Source of the DNA: Salinicola halophyticus | GTDB lineage: Bacteria; Pseudomonadota; Gammaproteobacteria; Pseudomonadales; Halomonadaceae | NCBI RefSeq assembly: GCF_003206695.1 | Contig: NZ_PZJN01000007.1 | Span: 62,001-126,000, forward strand | DNA length: 64,000 nt | Direction of reading: 5' to 3' | In this document: positions 36,366 to 45,839 of the stretch, one piece after another | How the letters are laid out: every line of letters begins with the position of its first letter | Numbering within the stretch: position 1 is the first letter of the stretch | The notes under the pieces: generated by a model | Told to the model about the DNA's origin: nothing | Databases searched by the model: none | What the model saw: only the letters and a program-made list of their open reading frames with translations | Position numbers and translations under genes: made by a program

Positions 36366-37421
36366 TCACGACGGCGCCTCGAAAGGAATCAACAGGCGAA
36401 ACTCCGTCACTCCCGGATGGGATTCACACTCGATCAGGCCCTGATGCTGATGCAGGATCGACTGCGCGATCGACAGCCCCAGCCCGCTACCCTCGGCGCG
36501 CCCGGAAACCATCGGGAAAAACAGCGTCTCGCGGATGTGCTCCGGAATGCCGGGGCCGTTGTCGATGATCGCCACTTCACACACCAGTCGGTGGCGCTCG
36601 GCGCCCAGCGTGAACTGGCGGCGAACCCGGGTGCGCAGCAGCAGACGCGGCTCGAGCGTGTCGAACTCCTCCATCGCCTGAACGGCATTGCGCGCGATAT
36701 TGAGCACCGCCTGGATCAACTGGGGCTCGTCGCCGATCAGGTCCGGCACACTGGGGTCGTAGTCGCGCTCGAAGCTCAGCTGATGGTGCTCCGCCTCGAG
36801 CAGCGCACGCACGCGCTCCAGTACCTTGTGCACGTTGAGCGGCTCGTGGTGAACCAGGGTGTTGGGGCCCAGCATGCGATCGACCAGATCGCGCAGCCGG
36901 TCAGCCTCTTCGACGATGATCCGGGTGAATTCGGTGAGCTGCGGGTCGGGCAGATCCCGCTCCAGCAGCTGCGCCGCACCGCGGATACCGCCCAGCGGAT
37001 TCTTGACCTCGTGAGCGAGACCACGCATCAGCACCTTGACCGTTTCCTGGCGCGCCATCAGCGCCTCCTCCCGCGAGATCCGCAACAGCCGGTCGCGGGG
37101 CTCGATCTCGAGCAGCAGTTCGCGGCTGGTGATCGGCGTCGCGGTGAAGTCCACCGTGATCACGTCCCCCGCGGCCAGTATCAGCGTGGCTTCGCGCTGA
37201 GTGTAGGGGTGAAACTCCTGCATGGCCTTGAGCAGGACCTGGCGAACGCTGCCATCCTCGCCGTTGAGGCACTCCAGCCACTGGCCCATCACCCGCGGCC
37301 GGCTGGCGGCCAGCAGCGCCTCGGCGGAGGGGTTGAGCCAGCGCACCTGAAGGCTGTTGTCGAGGAGTACGACGGCAGTCGTCAGATGCTCCAGCAAACG
37401 TTGATACATGCGTCGTTCCAT
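36366..37421 (-). CDS. ntrB: Nitrogen sensor kinase/phosphatase NtrB
   Basis: A 351-residue soluble histidine kinase. An N-terminal PAS domain (LTTAVVLLDNSLQVRWLNPSAEALL, read as TAVVLLDNSLQVRWLNP) is followed by the H box GLAHEVKNPLGGIRGAAQL, N box NIARNAVQAM, and G boxes DNGPGIPE and GSGLGLSIAQSI. It controls NtrC in response to the PII protein. The ATG at 37421 is preferred because a sigma-54 promoter at 37450-37465 would overlap any longer N-terminal reading. Confidence 0.96.
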   Translation of the reverse strand: MERRMYQRLLEHLTTAVVLLDNSLQVRWLNPSAEALLAASRPRVMGQWLECLNGEDGSVRQVLLKAMQEFHPYTQREATLILAAGDVITVDFTATPITSRELLLEIEPRDRLLRISREEALMARQETVKVLMRGLAHEVKNPLGGIRGAAQLLERDLPDPQLTEFTRIIVEEADRLRDLVDRMLGPNTLVHHEPLNVHKVLERVRALLEAEHHQLSFERDYDPSVPDLIGDEPQLIQAVLNIARNAVQAMEEFDTLEPRLLLRTRVRRQFTLGAERHRLVCEVAIIDNGPGIPEHIRETLFFPMVSGRAEGSGLGLSIAQSILHQHQGLIECESHPGVTEFRLLIPFEAPS

Positions 37422-37449
37422 CGTGGTGATCCGGTATGTGCTTATACAG

Positions 37450-37465
37450 TGCAAGAACCGCGCCA
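37450..37465 (-). promoter_or_regulatory. Sigma-54 promoter of ntrBC
   Basis: On the minus strand TGGCGC-GGTTC-TTGCA, one base off the consensus TGGCAC-N5-TTGCA with correct GG/GC spacing. It ends 28 bases before the ntrB ATG, leaving a short leader. Confidence 0.75.
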
Positions 37466-37557
37466 CTCCCCGATTTCGCGCTGCTACGCGGAAGGCTCAT
37501 TTGATGCAGGCGCGTCCCCCACCCGAAGCGATCCGCTCCGAACCGCCCTGGCGCTCA

Positions 37558-37574
37558 TTCACCAAAATGGTGCA
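37558..37574. promoter_or_regulatory. NtrC-binding site upstream of ntrB
   Basis: TTCACCAAAATGGTGCA matches the NtrC palindrome TGCACCAAAATGGTGCA at 16 of 17 positions. It lies about 100 bases upstream of the sigma-54 promoter of ntrB, suitable for enhancer-type autoregulation. Confidence 0.8.
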
Positions 37575-37622
37575 ATCACCCAGATCCATGCCTGCCGATG
37601 GGGATCGATTTCACGGCTGCCA

Positions 37623-38237
37623 TCATTGTTGGCGATTGGGATTGTTCGGGTTGGCCGGCAGATTTACGCTGGCCCGTTGCACGTAGAGCGTTACCGCCGG
37701 CGTCGCCAGACGTACCCGCCCTTGCGCGTCGACCAGCTCGGCCTGCAACCGATGCTCGCCACGCTCGAGCTGACTCAGCGCGAAGACATTGGTGTGCATG
37801 GGTGACTGGCGCACTTCGCCATCGACCCGGAGCTGGACCCGATCACCACGTTGCAGCGCCGGCTCGATCGCCAGCTGCACCTGGACGTTGCCGGCCTGGC
37901 CGGTAGGCAGCGTCTGCTCGTCATGCGGGCTGGAAATCGTGAAACGCTCATAGTCGACCGCCGAGGCGGATGCCGGCGTCGGCTGGTCTGAGCGCGTGCG
38001 GATGTCGGGCGTGTCAGGGTCGACCACCGTAATCGGCTTGAGATCGACGCGATGCCCGGCCCGGGGCTCGTCGCTGTAGACCACGTTACCGTCAGCGTCG
38101 ACATGACGGTACACCGACGCCGCCTGGGCCGACGAGATAATCATCGGCAAGACAGGCATCGGCGAGATAATCACCGACGAGACAATGCCAGCCGCCAGGC
38201 CAACCCAGGTCCTCAAACCCAACATTCGTACCGACAT
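37623..38237 (-). CDS. Secreted DUF4124-domain protein
   Basis: A 204-residue protein with an N-terminal export signal (basic start, long hydrophobic region, cleavage near SSAQA). The DUF4124 motif follows directly (SVYRHVDADGNVVYSDEPRAG, read as VYRHVDADGNVVYSDEP). The C-terminal half looks like an Ig-type sandwich (VQVQ..., DRVQLRVDGEVR, LERGEHRLQAELVDAQGRV in parts). Genes for such proteins frequently stand between glnA and ntrB in gammaproteobacteria, as here. The ATG has GGAGG at good spacing. Role unknown, envelope-associated. Confidence 0.85.
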   Translation of the reverse strand: MSVRMLGLRTWVGLAAGIVSSVIISPMPVLPMIISSAQAASVYRHVDADGNVVYSDEPRAGHRVDLKPITVVDPDTPDIRTRSDQPTPASASAVDYERFTISSPHDEQTLPTGQAGNVQVQLAIEPALQRGDRVQLRVDGEVRQSPMHTNVFALSQLERGEHRLQAELVDAQGRVRLATPAVTLYVQRASVNLPANPNNPNRQQ

Positions 38238-38319
38238 CGCCACCCCTCCGTTATCGTCCGATATCTCCTATCGGCCAGGCACAACATCGGCTGAAAGCGC
38301 ACGAACGTGACGTGCCACG

Positions 38320-38345
38320 AAAAAAGCCCCACCAGAGTGGGGCTT
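38320..38345 (-). terminator. Rho-independent terminator of glnA
   Basis: Minus-strand stem AAGCCCCAC-TCTG-GTGGGGCTT followed by TTTT. It lies about 35 bases past the glnA stop. Confidence 0.9.
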
Positions 38346-38380
38346 CCGTCAGGTCCGCGGGGCTAGACGCTCAAGCCCGT

Positions 38381-39787
38381 TTAGACACTGTAATAGAGAT
38401 CGAACTCGACCGGATGCGTCGCCAGACGCAGGCGCTCGACGTCTTCGCTCTTCAGCGCGATGTAGGCGTCGATCATCTCGTCGGTGAACACGCCGCCTTC
38501 GGTCAGGAAGGCGCGATCGGAGTCGAGTGCTTCCAGCGCCTGATCGAGGCTGGTCGCCACGGTCGGCACCTTCTTGCCTTCTTCCGGCGGCAGGTCATAC
38601 AGATTCTTGTCCATGGCATCGCCAGGATGAATCTTGTTCTTGATGCCGTCGATCCCGGCCATCAGCATCGCCGAGAAGGCCAGATACGGGTTGGCCGTCG
38701 GGTCGGGGAAACGCGTCTCGACACGCTTGCCTTTCGGGTTGGAGGTATACGGAATCCGAATGGACGCGGAACGGTTACGCGCGCTGTAGGCGAGCATGAC
38801 CGGCGCTTCGAAACCCGGCACCAGACGCTTGTAGGAGTTGGTCGAGGCGTTGGTGAAGGCGTTCAGGGCACGCGCATGCTTGATGATGCCGCCGATGTAA
38901 TAAAGCGCCATCTCGGACAGACCCGCGTACTCGTCACCTGCGAACTGGTTGGTGCCGTCTTTCCAGAAAGACTGGTGAACGTGCATACCGGAACCGTTGT
39001 CACCCACCAGCGGCTTGGGCATGAACGTCGCCGTCTTGCCGTAAGCGTGCGCCACGTTGTGGATGACGTACTTCATTTCCTGAACTTCGTCGGCCTTCTT
39101 CACCAGCGTGTTGAACTTGACGCCGATCTCGTTCTGACCGGCGTTGGCCACTTCGTGGTGATGCACTTCGACTTCCTGACCGATCGCCTGCAGCGTGTTG
39201 CACATGGCGCTACGGATATCGTGGAAGCTGTCGACCGGCGGAACCGGGAAGTAGCCGCCCTTGACGCGCGGACGGTGCGCCAGGTTGCCGCCTTCGACCT
39301 GACGGTCGGTGGACCAGGCACCTTCTTCGGACGAGATCTTGTACATGGAGCCCTCGATATCGGACTTCCAGTGCACTTCGTCGAAAATGAAGAATTCCGG
39401 CTCCGGGCCGAAGAATGCGGTGTCACCCAGGCCGGTGCTGTTCAGATAGGCTTCGGCGCGCTTGGCGATGGAGCGCGGATCGCGCTCGTAGCCCTGCATG
39501 GTGGCCGGCTCGATGATGTCGCAACGCAGCACCAGGGTGGAGTCTTCGGTGAACGGGTCGAGAAACGCGGTACCGTCTTCCGGACGCAGAATCATGTCGG
39601 ACTCGTTGATGCCTTTCCAGCCTTCGATGGAAGAGCCGTCGAACATCTGGCCGTCTTCGAAGAAATCCGAATCGATGGCAGTGGCAGGGATCGTGACGTG
39701 CTGCTCCTTGCCCTTGGTATCGGTAAAGCGCAAATCCACCCACTTGACGTCGTGTTCTTCGATAAGGGCGAGGGTTTTCTCAGACAT
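38381..39787 (-). CDS. glnA: Glutamine synthetase type I (GlnA)
   Basis: A 468-residue GSI-beta enzyme that makes glutamine from glutamate, ammonia and ATP. Motifs: [18 protein letters not shown] near the N-terminus, [26 protein letters not shown], the ATP-binding [21 protein letters not shown] (in two pieces), and the adenylylation-site Tyr in [10 protein letters not shown], about residue 397. The ATG has GGAGGA upstream. Regulation by NtrC is indicated by a sigma-54 promoter and NtrC boxes just upstream. Confidence 0.98.
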   Translation of the reverse strand: MSEKTLALIEEHDVKWVDLRFTDTKGKEQHVTIPATAIDSDFFEDGQMFDGSSIEGWKGINESDMILRPEDGTAFLDPFTEDSTLVLRCDIIEPATMQGYERDPRSIAKRAEAYLNSTGLGDTAFFGPEPEFFIFDEVHWKSDIEGSMYKISSEEGAWSTDRQVEGGNLAHRPRVKGGYFPVPPVDSFHDIRSAMCNTLQAIGQEVEVHHHEVANAGQNEIGVKFNTLVKKADEVQEMKYVIHNVAHAYGKTATFMPKPLVGDNGSGMHVHQSFWKDGTNQFAGDEYAGLSEMALYYIGGIIKHARALNAFTNASTNSYKRLVPGFEAPVMLAYSARNRSASIRIPYTSNPKGKRVETRFPDPTANPYLAFSAMLMAGIDGIKNKIHPGDAMDKNLYDLPPEEGKKVPTVATSLDQALEALDSDRAFLTEGGVFTDEMIDAYIALKSEDVERLRLATHPVEFDLYYSV

Positions 39788-39927
39788 GTTGTCCTCCACT
39801 GTGAGCCATGGCTCGATTCGTTGGCGAATGACCAACACCGTTGTTTGGCGTACGTATGTGTGGCGTGCGTATTTTGTAGCATGAAGTCGGCACTCTTGCC
39901 CACGCGCACACCGTTTTTACATTGTCA

Positions 39928-39943
39928 TGCAGAGAATGTGCCA
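39928..39943 (-). promoter_or_regulatory. Sigma-54 promoter of glnA
   Basis: Minus strand TGGCAC-ATTCT-CTGCA, matching the -24/-12 consensus with perfect TGGCAC and correct spacing. It lies about 140 bases upstream of the glnA ATG. Confidence 0.85.
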
Positions 39944-40073
39944 AAATGAAGCAAAGCGGTGAAACGAAGCCGTAAGCAGATGATAAAAAAGACGATTCCC
40001 TGTAGATCGAAGGCTCCATACGAGACTCACGGCCTTTCTATTAGCTTTCAGCCCAGATCTATTGATCGCCTTA

Positions 40074-40121
40074 TGCACCAGTTTGGCGCACCTATAGAGT
40101 CAAATGCACCACGATGTTTCG
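40074..40121. promoter_or_regulatory. Pair of NtrC-binding sites upstream of glnA
   Basis: TGCACCAGTTTGGCGCA at 40074-40090 is nearly the consensus palindrome. TGCACCACGATGTTTCG at 40105-40121 keeps one good half. The two start 31 bases apart, about three helical turns, and sit about 130-180 bases upstream of the sigma-54 promoter, the typical glnA enhancer layout. The remaining 446-base interval between glnA and the plus-strand gene at 40234 has no other recognised element. Confidence 0.75.
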
Positions 40122-40233
40122 TACGGCTTCGCCCCGAAACTTTGCCCAAACGCGATCGGCAACGGATACTGTAGAGAGTGTAGAAAGGCGCCGGAAGCGA
40201 TGGCGATCAACGACTTCAGTAACGGAATTTCCC

Positions 40234-41223
40234 ATGCCCAGGCTGGATCGTACACAGGACGTCGTACAACGCCTAAGGGGCCACTGGCGCCTCAATCTGA
40301 GTGAACCATTATGGGGCCGCAGCGCCATTCTCGCCCTGCGCCGGGTGATGGCTGACGAAGCCGAGGCCCGCCTGCCACATCGATCCGACTGGTGCCTGGG
40401 CCCGGACAGCTTCCGGCAACTGCTGGAAAGTCTCACTGAAAGCGCCCAGATTGTCAGTCTGGAAAGCGCGCTGCACTTGCACCACGATCAACTGCCCCGG
40501 ATTGCGCTGACATTCGACGGCGGCTGGCGCGACACGCTCAAACAGGTTTCGCCGACGCTGGAGCGGCTGGCGCTTCCCGCCAACGTGTTTCTCCCCTGCC
40601 CGGTCACCCAGCAGGCCTGGAGCAGCTGGCACGAAGTCATCGGCGAAGCGCTGTGGCGCAAAGATACCGCCGCTAGCGCGCACCGGCTGCTCGCCGACGC
40701 GGGCCTGCCGATGCCGCCGCTGGCCAACGGCCACCGCGACGAGCGTTACAGCCAGGCGATCAAGATCTACATCGAGGAACTCGAACGGTCGCACGAAGGG
40801 GCCGCACTGGGCATGATCGCCGAATCACTGGGTAGCGAACCGGCATTTACCGATCAGGCACTCGATGCGTTCAGCATCCGCCGTCTCGAACAGGGCGGAC
40901 TCTTTCGTTTCGGCAACCTGATGCCGGTGCGCTCCACGCCTGGCAGTCTTCAGACGCTCCATCGACTGCGCGACAGTCAGCATCAGTTGGCGGTACTCTG
41001 CCGCCAACCGCTGAACGTGGTGGCCTGCAACCATGAGTTTGCGGACGAGGCGCTGACCAGGCTGGCCGTCAACGCCGGCTTCGAGCGCGTCCTGACCCGC
41101 CGTGCCGGCTGGCTGGAGCCGCCGAACGATACCGTTCTGTTGCCGCGTTTTCTGATCACGCAACCGGTCGCCAACAGCCCGGGCCGGCTGTTCGACTGGT
41201 TGCTGGGCAAGCTGCCGAGCTAG
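40234..41223 (+). CDS. Polysaccharide deacetylase-like protein with altered catalytic motif
   Basis: A 329-residue protein with a NodB-like core, IALTFDGGWRDTLKQVSPTLERLALPANVFLP (in parts IALTFDGGWRDTL, ERLALPANVFLP). In active enzymes this motif is TFDDG; here the second, metal-binding Asp is Gly, and the H-x3-H metal motif is not recognisable. The protein is therefore probably not a metal-dependent deacetylase. The start MPRLDRTQ at 40234 has GGAA upstream. It converges with the nucleotidyltransferase gene, overlapping by four bases. Function unknown. Confidence 0.7.
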   Translation: MPRLDRTQDVVQRLRGHWRLNLSEPLWGRSAILALRRVMADEAEARLPHRSDWCLGPDSFRQLLESLTESAQIVSLESALHLHHDQLPRIALTFDGGWRDTLKQVSPTLERLALPANVFLPCPVTQQAWSSWHEVIGEALWRKDTAASAHRLLADAGLPMPPLANGHRDERYSQAIKIYIEELERSHEGAALGMIAESLGSEPAFTDQALDAFSIRRLEQGGLFRFGNLMPVRSTPGSLQTLHRLRDSQHQLAVLCRQPLNVVACNHEFADEALTRLAVNAGFERVLTRRAGWLEPPNDTVLLPRFLITQPVANSPGRLFDWLLGKLPS

Positions 41224-41780
41224 CTCTCGCCGAGCAGGCCTTCTATCTCGAGCCCCGGCCAGCGACGACCCCACCCCTTGGCAACGACCCGACGACGAAA
41301 TACCTCGCGATCCCCATGGCGCGGATTGTGGGTAACGCGTCCGGCCAGCAGCGACGCCAAACCCAATGGCGCGATCAGGTGAAGACCGTCATCGTCATCC
41401 AACGTCACCCCCACCGCGGTTTCACACTCGACCCACACGCTCAGCGCTTCCTCTATAGAGGTGTAGGCAAGATGACCGTGTCGGCGATGCATACGGGCCT
41501 GATTCTTGACCGACCAGGGCAAACCGGTGGCGTCGATGAGGCTCGTTTCATGCTGGCGATCGATCAGCGCGCTGGTGCTGGCGGGCGCGAAGTAGACCAG
41601 ATCGATATCGTTGAGCGGTGTCGACGGCACATGGCCGTGCAGCCGATCCCAGACCAGATTGCGCACGAACCCGGCGGCCAGCCACCAGTCGGGCAAGCCC
41701 AGCGAACGCGCCTGGCGCAGCGCGTTCATGCGCCAGGCATCGGCGCGAATCCACTCGCACACTCTCTCGGCATCACCCAT
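41220..41780 (-). CDS. Nucleotidyltransferase-fold protein (DUF925 type)
   Basis: A 186-residue protein resembling the NTP_transf_6/DUF925 group: RMNALRQARSLGLPDWWLAAGFVRNLVWDRLHG (in parts LGLPDWWLAAGFVRNLVWD), LNDIDLVYFAP with the Asp-x-Asp metal pair, and SVKNQARMHRRHGH. The ATG at 41780 sits behind GAGG; longer readings run into a repeat array and are not homologous. Substrate unknown; the family is widespread and uncharacterised. Confidence 0.8.
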   Translation of the reverse strand: MGDAERVCEWIRADAWRMNALRQARSLGLPDWWLAAGFVRNLVWDRLHGHVPSTPLNDIDLVYFAPASTSALIDRQHETSLIDATGLPWSVKNQARMHRRHGHLAYTSIEEALSVWVECETAVGVTLDDDDGLHLIAPLGLASLLAGRVTHNPRHGDREVFRRRVVAKGWGRRWPGLEIEGLLGES

Positions 41781-41810
41781 GAGCATCCTCGAACCGCCGT
41801 GGCCGCCCTT

Positions 41811-41930
41811 GTCGATAGAAATACCGCCCCCCAGGCGATAGACGTACCCCAATCCCTGGTCGATAGACTTAACGTAATACCTGGTCGACAGACGCACCGC
41901 CGTATTGATCGATAGACATCGCCCTACCTA
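41811..41930. repeat. Array of about 24-bp degenerate repeats with core CGATAGAC
   Basis: The core CGATAGAC (or one-base variants) occurs at 41813, 41836, 41861, 41886 and 41910, with spacing 23, 25, 25 and 24 bases; another CGATAGAC lies at 41999. Several units share the flank CCTGGTCGATAGAC. The array sits between the nucleotidyltransferase start and the typA promoter. The rest of the 369-base interval up to typA holds a TACAAT -10-like box near 42033. Confidence 0.7.
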
Positions 41931-42149
41931 TCGCTCTGGCTGGCGCCACGCGCGGAAATCGCCCAGAAAGATCCTGCGATCCATCGACACAATATCCCGA
42001 TAGACTAAAGTAGCCAGTGTCGCGCGCTTGGCTGTACAATGCGCGCCCGACCCTCCTACTCAGTGCCCAGGGGACTCGTCGATCCAGCGCTAGAGCGCGG
42101 ATCATCGACTTAGACATGGGCGCACACATTTTACGATGGAAACCGCCCC

Positions 42150-44003
42150 ATGAGTGACAACGCCTCTAACGCTCGTATCGAGAGCATTAGGAACATTGCC
42201 ATTATCGCCCACGTCGACCATGGCAAGACGACACTGGTCGATAAGCTCCTGAGCCAGTCCGGCACGCTGGATCGCAAGGCCGAAGGCCAAGACCGGATCA
42301 TGGACTCCAATGATCAGGAGAAGGAGCGCGGCATCACGATTCTGGCCAAGAATACCGCGATCCGCTGGGACGACGGTAAAGGCCACAACTACCACATCAA
42401 TATCGTTGATACGCCGGGACACGCCGACTTCGGTGGTGAAGTCGAACGCGTCATGTCCATGGTCGATTCCGTATTGCTGCTGGTCGATGCCGTCGACGGC
42501 CCGATGCCGCAGACGCGCTTCGTGACCCAGAAGGCCTTCGCCCAGGGTCTCAAGCCGATCGTCGTGGTCAACAAGGTCGACCGTCCCGGCGCGCGCCCGG
42601 ACTGGGTCGTCGATCAGATCTTCGATCTGTTCGACAACCTGGGCGCCACCGACGAGCAGCTCGACTTTCCGATCATCTACTGCTCCGCGCTCAACGGCAT
42701 CGCCGGCATGGAACCGGACGCGATGGCCGACGATATGACGCCGATGTTCCAGTCGATCGTCGACATCGTCGAACCGCCCAAGGTCGAACTCGACGGCCCG
42801 TTCCAGATGCAGATCTCGGCGCTGGACTACAACAGCTACGTTGGCGTCATCGGTCTCGGCCGCATCAAGCGCGGCAGCGTCAAGCCCAGCCAGCAGATCA
42901 GCATCATCACCAAGGAAGGCGCGACCCGTAAGGGCAAGATCGGCCAGGTGATGACGCACATGGGTCTGGAACGCGTGCAGACCGACGAAGCCACCGCCGG
43001 CGACATCGTCTGCATCACCGGTATCGACAACCTGGCGATCTCCGACACGCTGTGCGACGTCAACACCGTCGAAGCGCTGCCGCCGCTCTCCGTCGACGAG
43101 CCGACCGTCTCGATGACCTTCCAGGTCAACGATTCGCCGTTCGCCGGCAAGGAAGGCAAGTACGTCACCAGCCGCAACATCAAGGATCGTCTCGACCAGG
43201 AGCTGATCCACAACGTGGCGCTGCGTGTCGAGCAGGCTGAGACCCCGGAGAAATTCAAGGTCTCCGGCCGTGGCGAGCTGCACCTCTCGGTGCTGATCGA
43301 AACCATGCGTCGTGAAGGCTTCGAGCTGGCCGTGGGCCGCCCCGAGGTCATCATCCGCGAGATCGACGGCGTCAAGCAGGAGCCGTACGAAGAAGTCATC
43401 ATCGACTGTGAAGAGCAGCATCAGGGCTCGGTGATGGAAGAACTCGGCTACCGCAAGGGCGAGATGACCAACATGAACCCGGATGGCAAGGGTCGTGTGC
43501 GTCTGGACTTCATCATCCCAGCGCGGGGTCTGATCGGCTTCCGTGGTCAGTTCCTGACCCTGACCTCGGGCACCGGCATCCTGACCAGCCGCTTCGATCA
43601 TTACGGCCCGCTGAAGCCGGACGCCTCGATCGAGCGTCGTAACGGCGTACTGGTCTCCATGGTCGGCGGCAAGGCCCTGGCCTATGCGCTTTACGCCCTG
43701 CAGGAGCGCGGCAAGCTGATCATCGATCACGCCACGGAAGTCTACGAAGGCATGCTGATCGGCATCAACAACCGTGCCAACGACATGGTGGTCAACCCGA
43801 CCAAGGGCAAGAAGCTCGACAACATGCGCTCGACGGGTAACGATGAAAACATCGTGCTGACGCCGCCGATCAAGTTCACGCTCGAACAGGCGATCGAGTT
43901 CCTCGATTCCGATGAGCTGGTGGAAGTGACGCCGAGCCATATTCGTCTGCGCAAGAAGCACCTGACCGAGAACGAGCGCAAGCGAGCCGGCAAGAAAGGC
44001 TGA
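42150..44003 (+). CDS. typA: Ribosome-associated GTPase TypA/BipA
   Basis: A 617-residue translational GTPase. G motifs: G1 [11 protein letters not shown]2/G3 RGITILAKN and [17 protein letters not shown]4 NKVDRPGA, G5 CSALNG. The C-terminal half has EF-G-like domains and the BipA-specific end ([19 protein letters not shown]..., read [14 protein letters not shown]). It acts on ribosome assembly and stress adaptation. Length is normal. Confidence 0.97.
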   Translation: MSDNASNARIESIRNIAIIAHVDHGKTTLVDKLLSQSGTLDRKAEGQDRIMDSNDQEKERGITILAKNTAIRWDDGKGHNYHINIVDTPGHADFGGEVERVMSMVDSVLLLVDAVDGPMPQTRFVTQKAFAQGLKPIVVVNKVDRPGARPDWVVDQIFDLFDNLGATDEQLDFPIIYCSALNGIAGMEPDAMADDMTPMFQSIVDIVEPPKVELDGPFQMQISALDYNSYVGVIGLGRIKRGSVKPSQQISIITKEGATRKGKIGQVMTHMGLERVQTDEATAGDIVCITGIDNLAISDTLCDVNTVEALPPLSVDEPTVSMTFQVNDSPFAGKEGKYVTSRNIKDRLDQELIHNVALRVEQAETPEKFKVSGRGELHLSVLIETMRREGFELAVGRPEVIIREIDGVKQEPYEEVIIDCEEQHQGSVMEELGYRKGEMTNMNPDGKGRVRLDFIIPARGLIGFRGQFLTLTSGTGILTSRFDHYGPLKPDASIERRNGVLVSMVGGKALAYALYALQERGKLIIDHATEVYEGMLIGINNRANDMVVNPTKGKKLDNMRSTGNDENIVLTPPIKFTLEQAIEFLDSDELVEVTPSHIRLRKKHLTENERKRAGKKG

Positions 44004-44037
44004 TCACGCGCCGATTCGAACGCGTGACGTGACATCG

Positions 44038-44063
44038 ATACACCCGCCCTTCGGCGGGTGTAT
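44038..44063 (+). terminator. Probable terminator after typA
   Basis: ATACACCCGCC-CTTC-GGCGGGTGTAT forms an 11-base-pair perfect stem with a stable tetraloop, followed by a weak T tract (TCGTTTGTGG). It starts 35 bases after the typA stop. Confidence 0.75.
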
Positions 44064-44216
44064 TCGTTTGTGGCGTTCGAGCGTTGAACAAGAAAGACTA
44101 TTCAAGATGAGCGACCGCTGTACAATCGGCAACATCATCAACAAGCGACTGCCAGGAGCGCCGCCTTAACGGCGGGCTTGCTCGAACAATAGTAAAAACG
44201 TGCCAAGGGAAACCCG

Positions 44217-44987
44217 ATGACGCCGATCATCGATGTCCGCAATATCCGCAAGTCGTTCGGGGGCCTGACGGTCATCGACGACTGCTCGATCCAGGTCGCC
44301 AAGGGCTCGGTCACCGGGATGATCGGCCCCAACGGGGCCGGCAAGTCCACCCTGTTCAACATCATCGCCGGCAGCCTCATGCCCGACAGTGGCGAGGTGC
44401 TGCTCGACGGCCAAGCGATCACCCACCTCTCCGCCAACGAGCGCTTCCATAAAGGGCTGTTGCGCACGTTTCAGATTGCTCACGAGTTCAGCCAACTGAC
44501 CTCGCTCGAGAATCTGATGATGGTGCCGCCGAGCCAGGAAGGCGAGACGCTGTTCAGCACCTGGTTGAAACCCGGCGAGGTGCGACGTCAGGAAGCCGAA
44601 GTTCGCCGCCGTGCGCTCGAGGTGCTCGACTTCGTCGGGCTCTCGCACGTGCGCAACGAACTGGCCGGCAATCTCTCCGGGGGCCAGAAGAAGCTCCTCG
44701 AGCTGGGCCGTACCATGATGACCGATGCCCGCGTCGTGCTGCTCGACGAGATCGCCGCCGGGGTCAATCGCACCCTGCTCGGCGACCTGATGGGCAATAT
44801 CGAACGCCTCAATCGCGAGCTCGGCTACACCTTCCTGGTCATCGAACACGACATGGACATGATCGCGCGGCTGTGCGACCCGGTCATCGTGCTGGCCCAG
44901 GGTCAGGTGATGATGGAAGGGTCGATCACCGAGATCCAGAACAATCCGGAAGTGATCGAAGCGTACTTTGGCGCCGAGCCTGCCTAG
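44217..44987 (+). CDS. livG: Branched-chain amino acid type ABC transporter ATP-binding protein LivG
   Basis: A 256-residue ABC ATPase. Walker A GPNGAGKSTLFNIIAG, Q-loop region RTFQIAHEFSQLT, signature LSGGQKKLLELGR, Walker B VVLLDEIAAGVN, H-loop VIEHDMDMI. The C-terminal YFGAEPA is typical of LivG. First gene of the operon livG-livF-livH-livM; Asp-Glu in Walker B is followed by IAAGV rather than the common PFAGV, a minor deviation. Confidence 0.9.
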   Translation: MTPIIDVRNIRKSFGGLTVIDDCSIQVAKGSVTGMIGPNGAGKSTLFNIIAGSLMPDSGEVLLDGQAITHLSANERFHKGLLRTFQIAHEFSQLTSLENLMMVPPSQEGETLFSTWLKPGEVRRQEAEVRRRALEVLDFVGLSHVRNELAGNLSGGQKKLLELGRTMMTDARVVLLDEIAAGVNRTLLGDLMGNIERLNRELGYTFLVIEHDMDMIARLCDPVIVLAQGQVMMEGSITEIQNNPEVIEAYFGAEPA

Positions 44988-45074
44988 ATTTCAGAACCGA
45001 CCTGGAGCCCGGAACCGGCTCGAGGCTCGAAAACAACAGCCAGTACTCGCGACGCAATAACAAACGAGCACACA

Positions 45075-45779
45075 ATGCCACTACTCGAAGCAATCGACGT
45101 TCATGGCGGCTACGGCGGCATGAACATCTTGAACGGCGTCGACATGACGATCGAAGCCGATGAGATCGGCGTCATCGTCGGGCCCAACGGCGCCGGCAAA
45201 TCGACCATGCTCAAGGCCATATTCGGCCTGCTGACGATTACCCAGGGCGAGATCCGGCTGCGCGGCGAAGCGATTACCAACCTTTCCCCCCACAAGCTGG
45301 TGGAAATGGGCATGGGCTTCGTCCCCCAGGAGAAGAACATCTTCCCCAGTCTCTCCGTCGAGGAGAACCTGGAGATGGGCGCGTTTCTCAAGCCCGCCAC
45401 CGCCTCGCGGCTCAAGGCCCAGATCTACGAATTCTTCCCGCCGCTGCTGGAAAAACGCCGCCAGCCGGCCGGCGAGCTCTCCGGCGGCCAACGCCAGATG
45501 GTGGCCATGGGCCGGGCGCTGATGAACGAACCCAGCGTGCTGCTGCTCGACGAGCCGACCGCCGGGCTCTCGCCGCTCTACATGAACGAAATCTTCGAGC
45601 GGGTGAAGACCATCAATGCCGCCGGTGTCGGCGTGCTGATGGTCGAGCAGAACGCCAAGCAGGCGCTGCGTATCGCGCACAAGGGCTTCGTGCTCGCGGC
45701 CGGACAGAACCGTTTTACCGATACCGGCGCGGCGCTGCTCGACGATCCGCAGGTGGCCAAGAGCTTCCTCGGTGGCTGA
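45075..45779 (+). CDS. livF: Branched-chain amino acid type ABC transporter ATP-binding protein LivF
   Basis: A 234-residue ABC ATPase. Walker A GPNGAGKSTMLKAIFG, LivF-type GMGFVPQEKNIFPSLSVEENL (VPQEKNIFPSLSVEENL), signature LSGGQRQMVAMGRALM, Walker B LLLDEPTAGLSP, H-switch VMLVEQNAKQAL-like LMVEQNAKQAL. It lies 87 bases downstream of livG and precedes the permease genes. The pair LivG/LivF forms the ATPase heterodimer. Confidence 0.92.
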   Translation: MPLLEAIDVHGGYGGMNILNGVDMTIEADEIGVIVGPNGAGKSTMLKAIFGLLTITQGEIRLRGEAITNLSPHKLVEMGMGFVPQEKNIFPSLSVEENLEMGAFLKPATASRLKAQIYEFFPPLLEKRRQPAGELSGGQRQMVAMGRALMNEPSVLLLDEPTAGLSPLYMNEIFERVKTINAAGVGVLMVEQNAKQALRIAHKGFVLAAGQNRFTDTGAALLDDPQVAKSFLGG

Positions 45780-45839
45780 CGCCGCCTTGTCGCCCGGTAT
45801 CCCCGGCCGCGAGACCCCGCTTTCAAGAGAGACCCTGTC

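Noticed and set aside
38312-39949. Long open frame antisense to glnA
   Set aside because: Exact shadow of glnA; it also runs through the glnA terminator and sigma-54 promoter.
42102-43961. Long open frame (619 codons) antisense to typA
   Set aside because: It mirrors typA almost completely, is rich in His, Asp, Val and Gln as expected from the reverse of high-GC coding sequence, and has no ribosome site or family likeness.
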